Assembly (NCBI GenBank): GCA_964035775.1
Contig: OZ038316.1
Span: forward strand, 22,267,035-22,331,034
Source of the DNA: Osedax frankpressi
Taxonomy: Eukaryota > Annelida > Polychaeta > Sabellida > Siboglinidae
Direction of reading: 5' to 3'
Length of the DNA: 64,000 nt
Shown here piece after piece: positions 12,175 through 25,370 of the stretch (its first letter is position 1; every line of letters begins with the position of its first letter). The position numbers were made by a program, and so were the translations under genes. The notes beneath the pieces were generated by a model. That model saw only the letters and a list, made by a program, of their open reading frames with translations. It made no database searches and was not told the DNA's origin.

Positions 12175-12270
12175 CAATAACCATTTCCATCTGCTGGTTG
12201 GCTGTAATCTCGCCCGAATAACACACCACTCCGTTAGCCTCGGCGTACTGTACGTCTGATAGGGTTTCAC
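12175..12270 (-). CDS. Candidate internal exon, unknown protein
   Basis: On the minus strand a possible acceptor (aaccctatcag) near 12262-12272 opens a short non-repetitive frame reading DVQYAEANGVVCYSGEITAN and onward to QQMEMVIG, followed by GTAATG as donor. Both ends are in phase 1. The family was not recognised. The block is GC-richer than its surroundings, as the confirmed exons are. This is weak support. Confidence 0.22.
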
Positions 12271-12484
12271 AAGTCGCACACGTCGACCCGTAAAGTGTAC
12301 GTCACACACTTCAACTAACCACTACACATACTCGCCTGACAGCTAAAGATGATATCGTAGTTTTGATTTCAACTTGTTCAACTACAAATTCACGTTAGAG
12401 AACGAATTCGCAGAATTGTAATTATATTCTAGTGGTGATTGTAGTGCAATGTAATAGCATGCCAACTATACACACATACACACA

Positions 12485-12515
<31 letters not shown>

Positions 12516-13097
12516 TCAAACACATATATACGCACTTGAATATAAACATGCATTCCCACACGAACATATAAACACATGTGGAAGTGTTTTAAAACGAAAA
12601 CATGTATGTAAACGTACACATACAAGTACATACTCACCCAAATGTACACGAACTAAAATACACAGGCACATAAATACACACGCACACAAATAAGTACATA
12701 TATGTTTAAATACATTACTCGATGACATATTTATTTTATATAATTTGTGAAAATGATGCATATTTGTTATGTCATTATTATATAATGATTTATTTTACAC
12801 TTGCTAATTTCCTTGCTAGTATTACATAATATATTGTTATAACCGTGTCCTCATCTTGTGTTTGACCCAGTAAGATATGCCCATTATCATTTGTAAACTA
12901 GAGAGAACTGGTAAATGATTGACAGTTATAATTTCACCGTCTTCCCCTCATCATTTTCCTTCTTCCTCATCTTCTCCTACTCATCTTCTAATATTGCTCT
13001 TGTAGACTAAACTCTATTTTAATTGTATGGTAATATATTATCATATAGTTAATATATTTGAGAAAGTGTATCATTAATTTAATACATATGTTATATA

Positions 13098-13142
<45 letters not shown>

Positions 13143-14671
13143 ATATATTTAAGCATATATCAGATTCTCTATCTATAGATGTAATTTGATCAGATTTAAG
13201 TAATTAGAATTAACATATTTGATTTCTATTGAAAGCATGTCTACATTTGATCTGTCTTCACACTGTTCATTTAAAACACCCTCTTCGCAGATTACACTAA
13301 TGACATAGTAAAATGTTATTGGTTCATTCTAATTAAACTAGAAGATTGTTGGACTATTCCGCAGTCGTATTAATGACCGTATCACGTAACACTTATAGAT
13401 CCCATCTCATATATGCCTAAGGGTATAGTAATGTATAGTAATGTAATAGTAGCACTATATATACACACACTAAAGTACACATAGCGTGCGCACACACACA
13501 CACATACTAATTGTTTATGTATTGCATATTATCATTATTCTAATGATTATTAATTCATTTGTATTTAATACATTATTGTATATTGGTTAACAAACCCGCC
13601 GACATAATGATGTAATAGTTAATGCTTCCATAAAAATAACAAATATTATTAAAGAAATTATGTAGAAAATGAAACCTGTTGGTTTGTATATAAGGTTACA
13701 CTTTATAAAATTTATAAAGAGAGGGATATCAAAATGGTGGTATATGGTATGGACCTATAGTAGTATGTCATTAGGGTATGTATCATAATACTATATCATA
13801 TTTGATAGTAGTACTTCATATATTACCTACATTAAATGATATATTGTTTTCTAATTAAACTACAGCATTACGTACAATTAAATGTAGAAATATGTCCCAA
13901 TTGAATAAAATGAGGTACCTTAATTTTGTATTGATTTTATATTGACCCCTTGCAACCATCCAGGTCATTTTAGTTTTTTGTTATTTAATAAAAGTGAAAA
14001 TATATTTTATTTTTATTTGATGTGTATTTTTTATTTTAAATAATTATATGAGAATGTTTACTGGTTACATCACCGGGTGTCTAGGGTCTTAATATATTGT
14101 ATATAATTTAATAAAACATATATATATATATGAAATTAAATACAACTAATAATACATTGATTTATACAAATACCTTTATTATATATAATATATACGCATA
14201 GTAACATTGCTAATATCGGTTGATTATATCTTCATCTATTAAAATAAGATAAATGCATTTTTTGGAAATAATAATTGATGTTTCAATAGAAGCATCATTA
14301 ATGATTATACCCTCTGAAATAAAAGTTTAATAAGTATAGTAAAAATAAATATAAAAATAAGTATAGTATAAGTATAGTAAAAATGAATATAGTATAAAGT
14401 TAGTGAGTATATAAGGAAAACTAAATATTGCAACAATATAGATTCGTAATATAATATAATACATTATATATTATAATTTTAAGCTATAACAATAAATTCT
14501 TTCAAAAATAACAGAAACATTTTATATTTAGATATCTTAAACTTTAAATACAATTTTGTAATATTATGTTATCAATTGTTTAATTAAAAGCAGTATTATC
14601 TATAATATATATGTTTGGTTAATAAATAATTATAAATAATGAATAGTCAATTAATTATTTTTCTTAATATA

Positions 14672-14719
<48 letters not shown>

Positions 14720-15005
14720 TTAATATCATGTAATATTATAAATATTTAGATTTTTTTAATACGACTTTTTTTCGCAATAATAACTCAATTATTTTAATAT
14801 ACATTAAAAATAATAATTAAACATTTAAATTATGAATTCTTAAAATGAGAGTTCTATAAATGTTCCAAAATCTCTCGTGTGTCTGTTATATTTAAACATA
14901 TGACAACATTTATATTTAGTTTAAATTTCATAGTTTAATAATATCGAAATATGTTACATTACATATATTGTATTGCAGCATTATCTTTACACCCCTACTA
15001 TAAAT

Positions 15006-15059
<54 letters not shown>

Positions 15060-15479
15060 ATGATTTTGGGTGTTATGATAACAGTTGCCAATTGTAATAT
15101 TTGTTATCATTACAAAGTAAATAATCAAGTTACGTTGAGCAGTGGATCGAGGAATCATTACTGTTATATTAGAACAATGAGACAGTAAATGTCCACGTGT
15201 ATGATACCTACGATACGGAGAATATGCGATATCCTTATTACTAGTAGATATATGCCTATTGTAGTAAACGTGACTTTTTAGACGTGATAGGCGTAAATTC
15301 GTATTTTATTATTATTATAATAGTTAGTACGTAGTAGTATTATTGTATGTTGTGTCAGATGAGATAGTAGACTGTCTAGACAATATATTGTTTGCAGCGT
15401 TTTCATGTTTACAAACCAGTACGTCATGTTTACGTAAGCCATTACATGAACCAATATATTCTATTACTCTTATAATAAA
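12271..15479. other. AT-rich intergenic stretch
   Basis: Contains (CA)n at 12470-12515 and (AT)n tracts at 13105-13150, 14675-14716 and 15008-15055. No coding block was recognised on either strand. Confidence 0.5.
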
Positions 15480-15565
15480 TGTACAATGTGCAATGTACAT
15501 CTATTGTAGTAATATGAACATTGTACATTGTACATTGTACAATGTACAATGTACAATGTACATGT
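15480..15565. repeat. TGTACAAT palindromic repeat
   Basis: Alternating acattgtac and gtacaatgt blocks form a self-complementary cluster. The same motif returns at 38705-38812. Confidence 0.8.
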
Positions 15566-15794
15566 TTGCATAACGTGGTTTAAAAATCATACTTATAATG
15601 ACATTCGGTAATTAGAAAGTTGTTCTTTGAACGGTATCGAGTATAAAGAAAGCAATGTTTTAATTGAATGTGACCATCATTTGATTTGATCTCACCTAAC
15701 ATGTTGTGAACTGGGATAGTTTATTATTAAGGTAGACATGAGCTATATAACAATAACGAATAAGGGCTAGCCCTGCGATGCCTATGGAGTATAA

Positions 15795-16115
15795 CGTTAG
15801 ACAATGGGTTAGCGTAACTATTGTCTAACCATTGCCTAACAATTGTCTAACCATTGCCTAACCATTGTCTAACTATTGTCTAACCATTGTCTAATAATTG
15901 TCTAACCATTGCCTAACCATTGTCTAACCATTGTCTAACCATTGTCTAATAATTGTCTAACCATTGCCTAACCATTGTCTAACCATTGTCTAACCATTGT
16001 CTAACCATTGTCTAACCATTGTCTAACTATTGTCTAACCATTGTCTAATAATTGTCTAACCATTGCCTAACCATTGTCTAACCATTGTCCAACCATTGTC
16101 TAACCATTGTCTAAC
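15795..16115. repeat. 11-bp minisatellite (tgtctaaccat)
   Basis: About 29 copies of tgtctaaccat with tgcctaaccat and tgtctaataat variants. The variants recur in the same order (a gcc copy shortly after an ataat copy), suggesting block-wise amplification. Confidence 0.9.
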
Positions 16116-16284
16116 CAGTGATACAATATAACTGTTCGAAGTATTGAATGGTTGGTTTACGTATTCGAAATTATTCAATTGTGTAACTCAGATATAAGTT
16201 GGATTTTGTTGTGGTTTCATTTGAACTTGAACTTGAAGATTTATTTTGAAGTGATCACTTACCAATATATAGAATTATAAATAT

Positions 16285-16346
16285 ATATTGCATATATGTA
16301 TATATATATATATATGTATATATATGTATATATATGTATATATATG

Positions 16347-16377
<31 letters not shown>

Positions 16378-16415
16378 GTATATATATGTATATATATGTA
16401 TATATGTGTTGTATA
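16285..16415. repeat. (TATATATG)n AT-rich repeat
   Basis: Run of tatatatgta units. Confidence 0.85.
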
Positions 16416-16989
16416 TATTTAATTATTTAAATTTATCTTCATATTTATAAATTACATTATTATATTTTGTGATGTTTTATATGTTTACATTAAATAAATT
16501 GTCCCCACGCAAGATTAAATTAAGTCCAATGTACCTATCCTCTATATTACCCATACACCAATATCTACATGCCACCACTATATCCTACACCCGTATACCT
16601 CTCCTATACCTCTCCTATACCCTAAACCTCACCACATCCCTTCACATCATCTTTTCACACCCACATTACACCCTATTACAAATCCCCTACTCTACATTTA
16701 TCCTATTCCAAATTCATATATCCAAACCCCAATTAGCAAGCACTACATTCCTCCATTTCACCATACTACATTATAACGTAGTACATGTATACCTGTATAC
16801 TCCACCCCAACGGCATATGCCTCACTACTACACCCACACCCGCACCCACACATACACTCCACTCCATAAACCCCACAAGGTGACAAGGTTACGATGTTAC
16901 TCCTCTTTATCTACTCCTATAGGTATTCTCACTATTATATGCACCCTAATACACAATCCTATACCCCCTATACCCCATATATCCACTTA
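16416..16989. other. C-rich, G-poor spacer before the 9-bp array
   Basis: The + strand is strongly G-poor (ccacattacaccctattac style) and looks like a decayed edge of the following array. A 173-codon open frame here has no recognisable protein content. Confidence 0.4.
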
Positions 16990-18145
16990 GCCAACTGTAC
17001 CCACTACACCCACTACACCCACTATACCCACTATACCCACTACACCCACTACACCCACTACACCCACTACACCCACTACACCCACTACACCCACTACACC
17101 CACTACACCCACTACACCCACTACACCCACTATACCCACTATACCCACTACACCCACTACACCCACTACACCCACTATACCCACTATACCCACTACACCC
17201 ACTACACCCACTATACCCACTACACCCACTACACCCACTATACCCACTACCCACTACACCCACTACACCCACTACACCCACTATACCCACTAAACCCACT
17301 ACACCCACTATACCTCCTATACCTCCTATACCCACTACACCCACTACACCCACTATACCTCCTATACCTCCTATACCTCTTATACCCACTACACCCACTA
17401 CATCCACTTTACCTCCTATACCCACTAAACTCACTACACCCACTACACCCACTACACCCACTACACCCACTACACCCACTATACCCACTATACCCACTAC
17501 ACCCACTATACCCACTACCCACTACACCCACTACACCCACTACACCCACTATACCCACTATACCCACTACACCCACTACACCCACTATACCCACTACACC
17601 CACTACACCCACTATACCCACTACCCACTACACCCACTACACCCACTACACCCACTATACCCACTAAACCCACTACACCCACTACACCCACTACACCCAC
17701 TATACCTCCTATACCCACTAAACTCACTACACCCACTACACCCACTACACCCACTACACCCACTATACCTCCTATACCCACTAAACTCACTACACCCACT
17801 ACACCCACTACTCCCACTACACCCACTACACCCACTACACCCACTACACCCACTATACCCACTATACCTCCTATACCCACTACACCCACTACACCCACTA
17901 CACCCACTACACCCACTACACCCACTACACCCACTACACCCACTACCCACTACCTCCTATACCTCCTACACCCACTATACCCACTACACCCACTACACCC
18001 ACTACACCCACTACACCCACTACACCCACTACCCACTACCTCCTATACCTCCTACACCCACTACACCCACTATACCCACTACACCCACTACACCCACTAT
18101 ACCCACTACACCCACTACACCCACTACACCCACTACACCCACTAT
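16990..18145. repeat. 9-bp minisatellite (ctacaccca)
   Basis: About 125 copies of ctacaccca/ctataccca with ctcctatac and taaactca interruptions. The array ends 13 bp before the acceptor of the first catulin exon found (18159). It would therefore lie in the 5' intron of that gene. Confidence 0.95.
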
Positions 18146-18158
18146 GCCATTTCTATAG

Positions 18159-21100
18159 ATAACTACTCTGGTGAACCAAAGGGAGCATTGTTCTCATAAT
18201 GACCGCACAAAGAAGCAACTCAGCCTCGTTGGTATTTCTGTATGTCACGCTGTGGATAGGTTCTGCAGCGTGGGCAGTCGTATAGGAGCTGACCACAAGC
18301 TGGACATTGGCGACAGTATGGCCGACGCCTGTAAAGACGCCAGAAACGCCGGTCAGTAGTTATATATGCCACTTGTATATCCTAAGTATGTTAGTGGTTA
18401 TAGCGATTTGTAAATATTGTTTTTAATAAAGATTAATACATATAATGCACCATTTGTAAGTTAAATATTTTGTATATTATATAACAGTACCATATATTTA
18501 AATCTTAATTAATATAATAAGTTATTCAAATTATATTATTACAAAATATACTCCGTGTAAATGTTAAAATTACAAATTTGTAATTCAATCATTTTTGTAA
18601 TTTAGATCGATGGACAAAGGGACATCAATTATAACTTATCGAATATATCATTTGATTATAATTATTAAAACTCGTCTAGGATCTAATATCCAGACTCTGA
18701 CATCCCTGGATAAGGACTGCCTACCTTTGGCTACCTCTTCTCCTGCGCTGACCTCGAGTCCGCTGGTGAAGCAGTCGCAGGATGATAATACGGTGATGGT
18801 GAGAGCGTCCCGACATTTGCTGAGTGCGATCACCCGTGTCCTCTTGCTCGCCGATATCGTGGTCGTGAAACAGCTCATCGACGCCAAGACCAAGGTGTCA
18901 ACCTCGTTTTCAGCTCGTGCTTGAGCTCTTACAGCATTTGCGGTACTTCTTGCTTTACTGCTGGTGTCTGTATTAGAGTACTACTATTAGAGTACCAGCG
19001 TCTCGGATAATTACTGTATTCTTGCACTAGTTCATGTACTAGTGCTTGTAATTGGCTCTTTATCATCATTACTATGGATACTTGTAGAATTTGTGTCTAA
19101 TGAATTATTATTAATATCCTACTGGACAGCGAAACATTTATTAAATTATTTGCATAATAAATAAATGAAATATTTTCAAATTTAGGTTTTGAAAAGTTTA
19201 ACGGCTATTGAAGATTCTTCTAATTTCCAAGACTTTGTAAATAGTTTTAGTAAATTTGGCAGCGAAATGGTGGAGTTAGCGCATTTATCTGGAGATAGAC
19301 AGAATGTTGGTTTTATAATATCACAAATACTTACTTTGAATTATAAAATAGAAATGAGGCTAATATTATTAATATATCAAATTATATAATATTTGTAAAT
19401 TCCTTTGTTCAGGATTTGAAGATTGAAAGTCACCGAGCGCAATTATCAACTGCAAGGTCTACTTTGGAACACTGCACAATGCAATTACTCACTACCACCA
19501 AGTCGAGATTACGCCACTCCGAACTTGACAGTGCACGCAGGAACAGAGCTCAGGTAAGTAATGTAGGATTAGATCTTAAGTAATGTAGGATTAGGTCTTA
19601 AGTGATGTAGGATTATGTCTTAAGTGATGTAGGATTAGGTCTTAAGTAATGTAGGATTAGGTCTTAAGTAATGTAGGATTAGATCTTAAGTAATGTAGGA
19701 TTAGGTCTTAAGTAATGTAGGATTAGGTCTTAAGTAATGTAGGATTAGGTCTTAAGTAATGTAGGATTAGGTCTTAAGTAATGTAGGATTAGGTCTTAAG
19801 TAATGTAGGACTATTACTTAAGTAATGTAGTAATAAAGCCCATGTAATTATATAAAACTTCCTAGAATAAGATTATATAATAGATTAGTAAATTAAGTTA
19901 ATGCAACAAATGTATAATAATAATATAAGAAAAGTTATTGGTAACATTTTATTAATAAAATTATAATTTACATTTATCTTTATACAGCTATATTAATAAA
20001 TAGTATTTATTATTATATTATTATATTTATTAAATACAGTAAATAATATTGACCATATACTATTAATAAATTTATTTATAAATGACCTTTTAATAATGTG
20101 ATATATGCAGGTATTGAGGGACATGAGGAGAGCTTTGTCCGATATAGAGAATGTATGTTTACATGCTGAAATTAATCAGTGTGGAGCTTTAATAGCAACG
20201 AGATTGGATAAAGAATTACAGGTTAGCGTTCAAGTGCAGGTTTATAGGAGTAGTTTACAGGAGTAGCGGAGTAGGTTTAGAGTACGGTTCGAGTAGGTTT
20301 TGCGTAGAAATAGACCCACCTCTTCCGCCTCAGGATCTCGTCGACTTGACGAGGGTCACAGACGTTGACAACACTATGAGGGAGAGGATCCTATCGACTC
20401 TATCCGCCTACAGCGACGCCGTCCACGATTTCACCGACTCGGCATTCACTGCCTCCGAACACAGGGATGCTCTTTGCGCCGATATCATACGGGTACAAGA
20501 CGAAGTCAAATGCCTAGTCGAGGCCACTAAGACTATGGTTACCTTCGCTCCATCTCTCTCTCTCTCTCTCCGGGAGTCTGCTGTAGAGATATGGTGGCAA
20601 CCTCCTTATCTGTTGTTAACATTACCAACCTTGATGAAGGTATCGATGCATATCCTTAGAAGAGCAGTGAATGTTCATTATAGTGTTCCCTGATACATAT
20701 AACTATAATCTACAGTTGAATTCTAAAGTATAGTCTATATATATCCTATATTATGTCTATGTATATCATCCGGTGTGATTACGTCCTACCTTTCATGGCA
20801 CGGAGTGTTTGCGGATGACAACGCCTTGGTTGGACTGGTAACCATGGCTACCAATTCTCTAACAGGACACCAAGAATTCACACGATATTGAACAGTTTGT
20901 GCTGAACACCAGAGCTTCCTGTACCACGCTGAAGAAACGTCTCCACTCCACAGCCATGGCCCATTGCAAGGAACTCTTTCAAGGTGGGCAGTGAGTATGG
21001 TAGTTACAATGTACATTTAAGGGAATTTCATTCTTTGATAATAATATTTATCCCAAATAACTAAGAAAGAAAATAAATATGAGCAAAGTATTTGTTTATG

Positions 21101-24100
21101 TTTATTTATACAATTTGTATAAATACTAATTAAAACATGAATAAACTAATTAAAAAACAACAAATTAAATACTTCATAAAACAATGCGTGAATTTTAACT
21201 ATTGCCAACATAGATTTGATCTAAATAGAATTTAGTTTTCATAGCAAATTGAGCCGATTCGAATGAAACTTATAGAGATAATAAAATATTATCCTGAAGT
21301 AACTGTCAGAATTTTCTAGAAGCCAGTTCTAAATTTAACTCCGACAAATCATTATAATTTAATATATAACTTGAACCAACTTTAATTACAAATATTTATA
21401 AATCATCATTTTATAAAAATATGAGAAATTGTACTGATTTATATTTTTGATATCAATATATACACAAATTGTTCAATCATAGTTTATTTTGTATCAAAAA
21501 TCATTGTTGGTCGATGTTGAAATGCTTATAAATCAATAGTTACTGAACCATATATATATTAAGAATAAAAACACATATAGTTTTATTTATCTATTATAAA
21601 AAAATGCAGGACTCGGTAAAAAATATTTATTTTAGAAAATGTCCATAAAGAGACATTATAATTAAATTTTATTAAATGTTGATTTTTAAAATATTAAAAA
21701 AAATGCTTTGTATTTTATATTTGTTTATTTAAAATTCATTATGGTAATAAGGAATTTAATAGTCAATAATTATTAATTATAAATCATAAATTAAAAAAAC
21801 AGTCAAAATATAAGTATGATTTTTAATCCTTATGAATATTCATAAATTTATTTTTTTTTAATATTTTCATATTTAAAAAAAAATATTATTGAAATTAAAT
21901 ATGTTTAAATATAAAAACCAATCTATTTTTAATTTGTCTGTTATTATGTTGAACAGTTTAACTTTTATATTATCTGCATAAAAGTAAATTTATAATATAT
22001 CTGAATTTAATAACGTCATATTGTTAAATAATTTTATATTTCTCCAAAAACTTTGCCTACTGATGCCTAAGTATTATATTAATATTGAACAAATAACTTT
22101 TCACATAAACTTCTATAAAAATCAATGCGTGAGCTGTGAGTTAAGTTGTGTTCAAATATATAAATTATCATAATAAATTGTTTAAAAAGATATCGAGAGA
22201 ATTATCAAAAATTTACTGTATATTTATATTAATATATTATAGATTAGAAAATTATTCATTTTATAAAAATAATATTTCAAATTATTAATTATCTAATATT
22301 ATTAAAATTTAAGAAAAAAATATGTATTACGTTAAAAATTGATGTATAACAAATATAAGTTGAATACATACATTAATGTATGCATATAATTTATTTTTAT
22401 ATAAATTAACATTAGATGACAACTGTCAAAAAAGTAATAGTATATTTTTTGTGTACATATTTGATCTATTGAATCAATCTGATGTATAAAATCATTTCAT
22501 TTCAACTTTGCTAACAATTTATATTTTGAAATAAAACACATTTTATTTGTTTAAATGTATTTCACTTTTATTTCTTACAAGTCTAAATTCCTTAGAAATA
22601 CATTTTAAATATTTGGTAATTGATTTTTCTAAAATCATATATTATTAAAATGATAATTCTGGTAATTCTGGTTACATAAATTAGAGTTTATAATTTTACT
22701 AACTAACTAAAAAAACTTAAATATATTACAATTCATAGTTTGATTATATCATACTTGTATTAAAATGATTTAAATGTAAGATTGAGCTGTTAGTAATTAT
22801 GTATAAGATTGATGATAATATTGACTGCTTTTCAATTCAAATTATGTTCAATCTATTAATCAGAACCGGTATCTTAAATATATGTTTACTGTCAATTTAG
22901 TAGTCGAAGTCAACTTATGAATATAATTCATAAGTTCGCTTAGAGGGTTTTATTGTATATTATTCTTCTTTATTAATAAAAATACATTGTATTTATTTGT
23001 AACATTCTGCATTAAAAAAATAACATAATATATACGAAACTGCTTTGTTGATAATATATGGAAATGTTGAATTAATTCACCAGTTCTTGTTAATACCAGA
23101 ACATCTTAACCTAAGTGATATCATGCTATCTGTTGACAGTACAAAATAACTTTACCAAAGATCCTAGTATAGGATGAAGATTCCATCGAAACAATGCAAT
23201 ATAATACAATACAATAGAAATACTGCTCCAAACCCGAATACTCCACAAATGGTTACTCTTGAACTCCCCAATATAGGCCAAGGTACAGCGGTGGAGGCCC
23301 GGTCGTGTGTAAATGCACTACGAGAGGCTACGTTATGTAATGACCAGCACTCCACCCACGTCCTGGCGGCTAGGTTCCGCCAGAGAGCCGAACAACTCCA
23401 AGAAGCCTGTAAACTTCTACAGCACGTGGCTACCACAGACACTCTCGAGATGAACGGGGAACACGTTACCAGGACTCTGTACACGTTGGCGCCTCAGGTA
23501 TGCTCCGATGTATGGGCCTATTGTCTTGCGATTATGTGTATGGGCAAGTGTAAGTGTGTCTGGTTTGTTTGGGATATCTTCTGCAGCCTTCAATGCTCTA
23601 ATTACAAAATATTAACAATATCGAAGTAGATCATATAGTCTTTATAACAATATTTTAGTATTATTTATAAAGAATAAACTAGTTATATAATATAATATAC
23701 ACAGTGTATAAGAATACATGAAATTACTGGTTCATGAAGTATATTTATAGCCTACATAAATTGAATTTTAACTTCCCAATTTTAAGATATCCAGTTTACT
23801 AGAAACCAACCATTTCTATATGCAGGTTTTACTCGCAATAGAAACTCTAGCAGCTTTCACTGACAGTAAGATAGCTAGAGAGAATGTCGAGGTGTTTAAT
23901 GAAGCCTGGACATGCGCAATAGACGCAGCTCAGCAATTGTCGCACGAAATCGATGATACCTATCAAGGACGTTGTTCTGGCGGTCAAGACCGCAGAGTAT
24001 ATCTGTCACTTCCGCGTCCGGGGGTCGGTATTACACGCCGGGTTTAAGGAGTCGATTTATTTGTATTACCGAGACACTCTTTCTTCGCAGAAACACGGCA

Positions 24101-25127
24101 CTACTTCAAAACAAGCGAAACCAGTAAAGCTAAATGCTCAAGAACAAGCAAAGATTGCCAAGTTGGGATTAGAAATGAAACTGCTGACGTCAGAAATGGA
24201 CGCAGAAACTGACAAGTGGCAGCAGCCTGATAATGAGGTAAATCATTATTAATATTCGCGAAACGGATCAGTACAATTAAAGTAACCTTAACTAGGTTGT
24301 GAGAAGGGCGAGGAATATGTCTTCGATGGCATTCTCAATGTATTTATTCACAAGAGGTGATGGAGCCCTTAACACTACCGAAGACCTCTTTACTCAAGCC
24401 AGATACTTCGGAGAAGAAGGCTCAAAATTATTTAGAGTAGTTCAGGAGTTCTCAAAAAACGTTTGTCTTTGTCTTCCTTCCATTGTTTTTTATTAATGAA
24501 ATGCGATCTATTTGTTTCATCGCCTTTAGGTGCCAAATGGACAGTTTAAAAATGAATTAACCTCGCATTTACACACCATTCCCATATGCTGCCAACAACT
24601 CATGTTCACTATTAAATCACCTACTCTGGGTAAGGCTGCTACATTCAATAAGGTTTTATAAAGATTATTGCCTGGATCTTGAAATAAAACTGCTATTTTT
24701 TATCTAAATATTGAATTGATAATGAATATTTATTAAAGAAATTCAAATTCAATTCTGTTAATTCGCACCATCTTATGTACTTAGGTCGATTCAGTTATAC
24801 AAGAAACTAAAAACCTCATGAATTCTATATCAAAAGTTGTGACCTGCTGTTTTATATGCATGACTAAGGTACATTAGAGTACATATATAAGTACATATAC
24901 GGAATATACTTATTCATAATGGTGCACTACATTTACAGTACAATATGGATTATAGAATTCTACTTACTTGCCGAGAGAGTTCAAGACATGCTTCACCAAT
25001 TAACGACATCATGACCTGTACTAGCAGATCCAGATCTGAATCATTACAAAAGAGGCATGCATTCCAAGAAAGGAGTTCATCTTTGAGTAAACCTATTAAT
25101 ACTTATTCATCTTTTGAACAATTATGA
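18159..25127 (+). CDS. CTNNAL1: Alpha-catulin (14 exons, 5' end missing)
   Basis: Vinculin/alpha-catenin-family adhesion and signalling scaffold; vertebrate catulin binds a RhoGEF and dystrobrevin-associated complexes at the cell cortex. Exons: 18159-18351, 18680-18894, 19186-19305, 19413-19553, 20111-20221, 20334-20537, 20866-20983, 23277-23497, 23826-24023, 24091-24237, 24296-24460, 24530-24652, 24785-24868, 24939-25127. They total 2229 nt and keep phase throughout: 742 residues plus TGA. Diagnostic blocks against human catulin include LLSAITRVLLLAD, EMVELAHLSGDRQN, DFTDSAFTASEHRD, SKIARENVEVFNEAW, EQAKIAKLGLEMKLLTSE and RNMSSMAFSMYLFTRGDG. Length agrees with the human protein (about 734 aa) minus its N-terminus. 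The first exon found starts at the family's ITTL block, so a short 5' exon with the start codon is missing, perhaps beyond the upstream 9-bp array. The C-terminal exon ends in a Ser/Arg-rich tail that I could not align. Confidence 0.95.
19554..19845. repeat. 22-bp minisatellite starting at a splice donor
   Basis: About 12 copies of taagtaatgtaggattaggtct. The first unit is the donor itself: exon 4 of catulin ends at 19553 and the intron begins GTAAGTAATGTAGGATTAG, so the array appears to have grown from the 5' splice site. Confidence 0.9.
20984..23276. other. Catulin intron 7, AT-rich
   Basis: A 2.3-kb AT-rich intron without tandem arrays, unusual for this window. No coding block was seen. 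Confidence 0.7.
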
Positions 25128-25287
25128 TAAATGTCTGATACATTCAGTGATACATTCATTATTAAGTATTATACTAGATTTATATGTGATTATATTTTTA
25201 TAGATTACATTTCCGTTTCTAGTTAAATAGAATATTCAATTATTACTTGATTGCTTTTTACGAAAGTAGCAATCCTAAATTATTATT

Positions 25288-25293
25288 AATAAA
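25288..25293 (+). promoter_or_regulatory. Poly(A) signal, catulin
   Basis: AATAAA about 160 bp after the catulin stop, before the convergent LSm5 stop. Position-based inference. Confidence 0.5.
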
Positions 25294-25318
25294 ATGAAAA
25301 ACTATTTTTTTAAACAAT

Positions 25319-25324
25319 TTTAAT
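25319..25324 (-). promoter_or_regulatory. Possible poly(A) signal, LSm5
   Basis: On the minus strand this reads ATTAAA, about 47 bp past the LSm5 stop. It lies within 30 bp of the catulin signal on the other strand. Confidence 0.4.
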
Positions 25325-25370
25325 GTTTTTATAAAAAATGGTAAATTAATAAAATATCTTTGAATCTCTA

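Noticed and set aside
20540-20700. Extension of catulin exon 6 through (tctc)n
   Set aside because: The family alignment resumes at 20866 in phase only if the exon ends at 20537; the extension is intron read-through.
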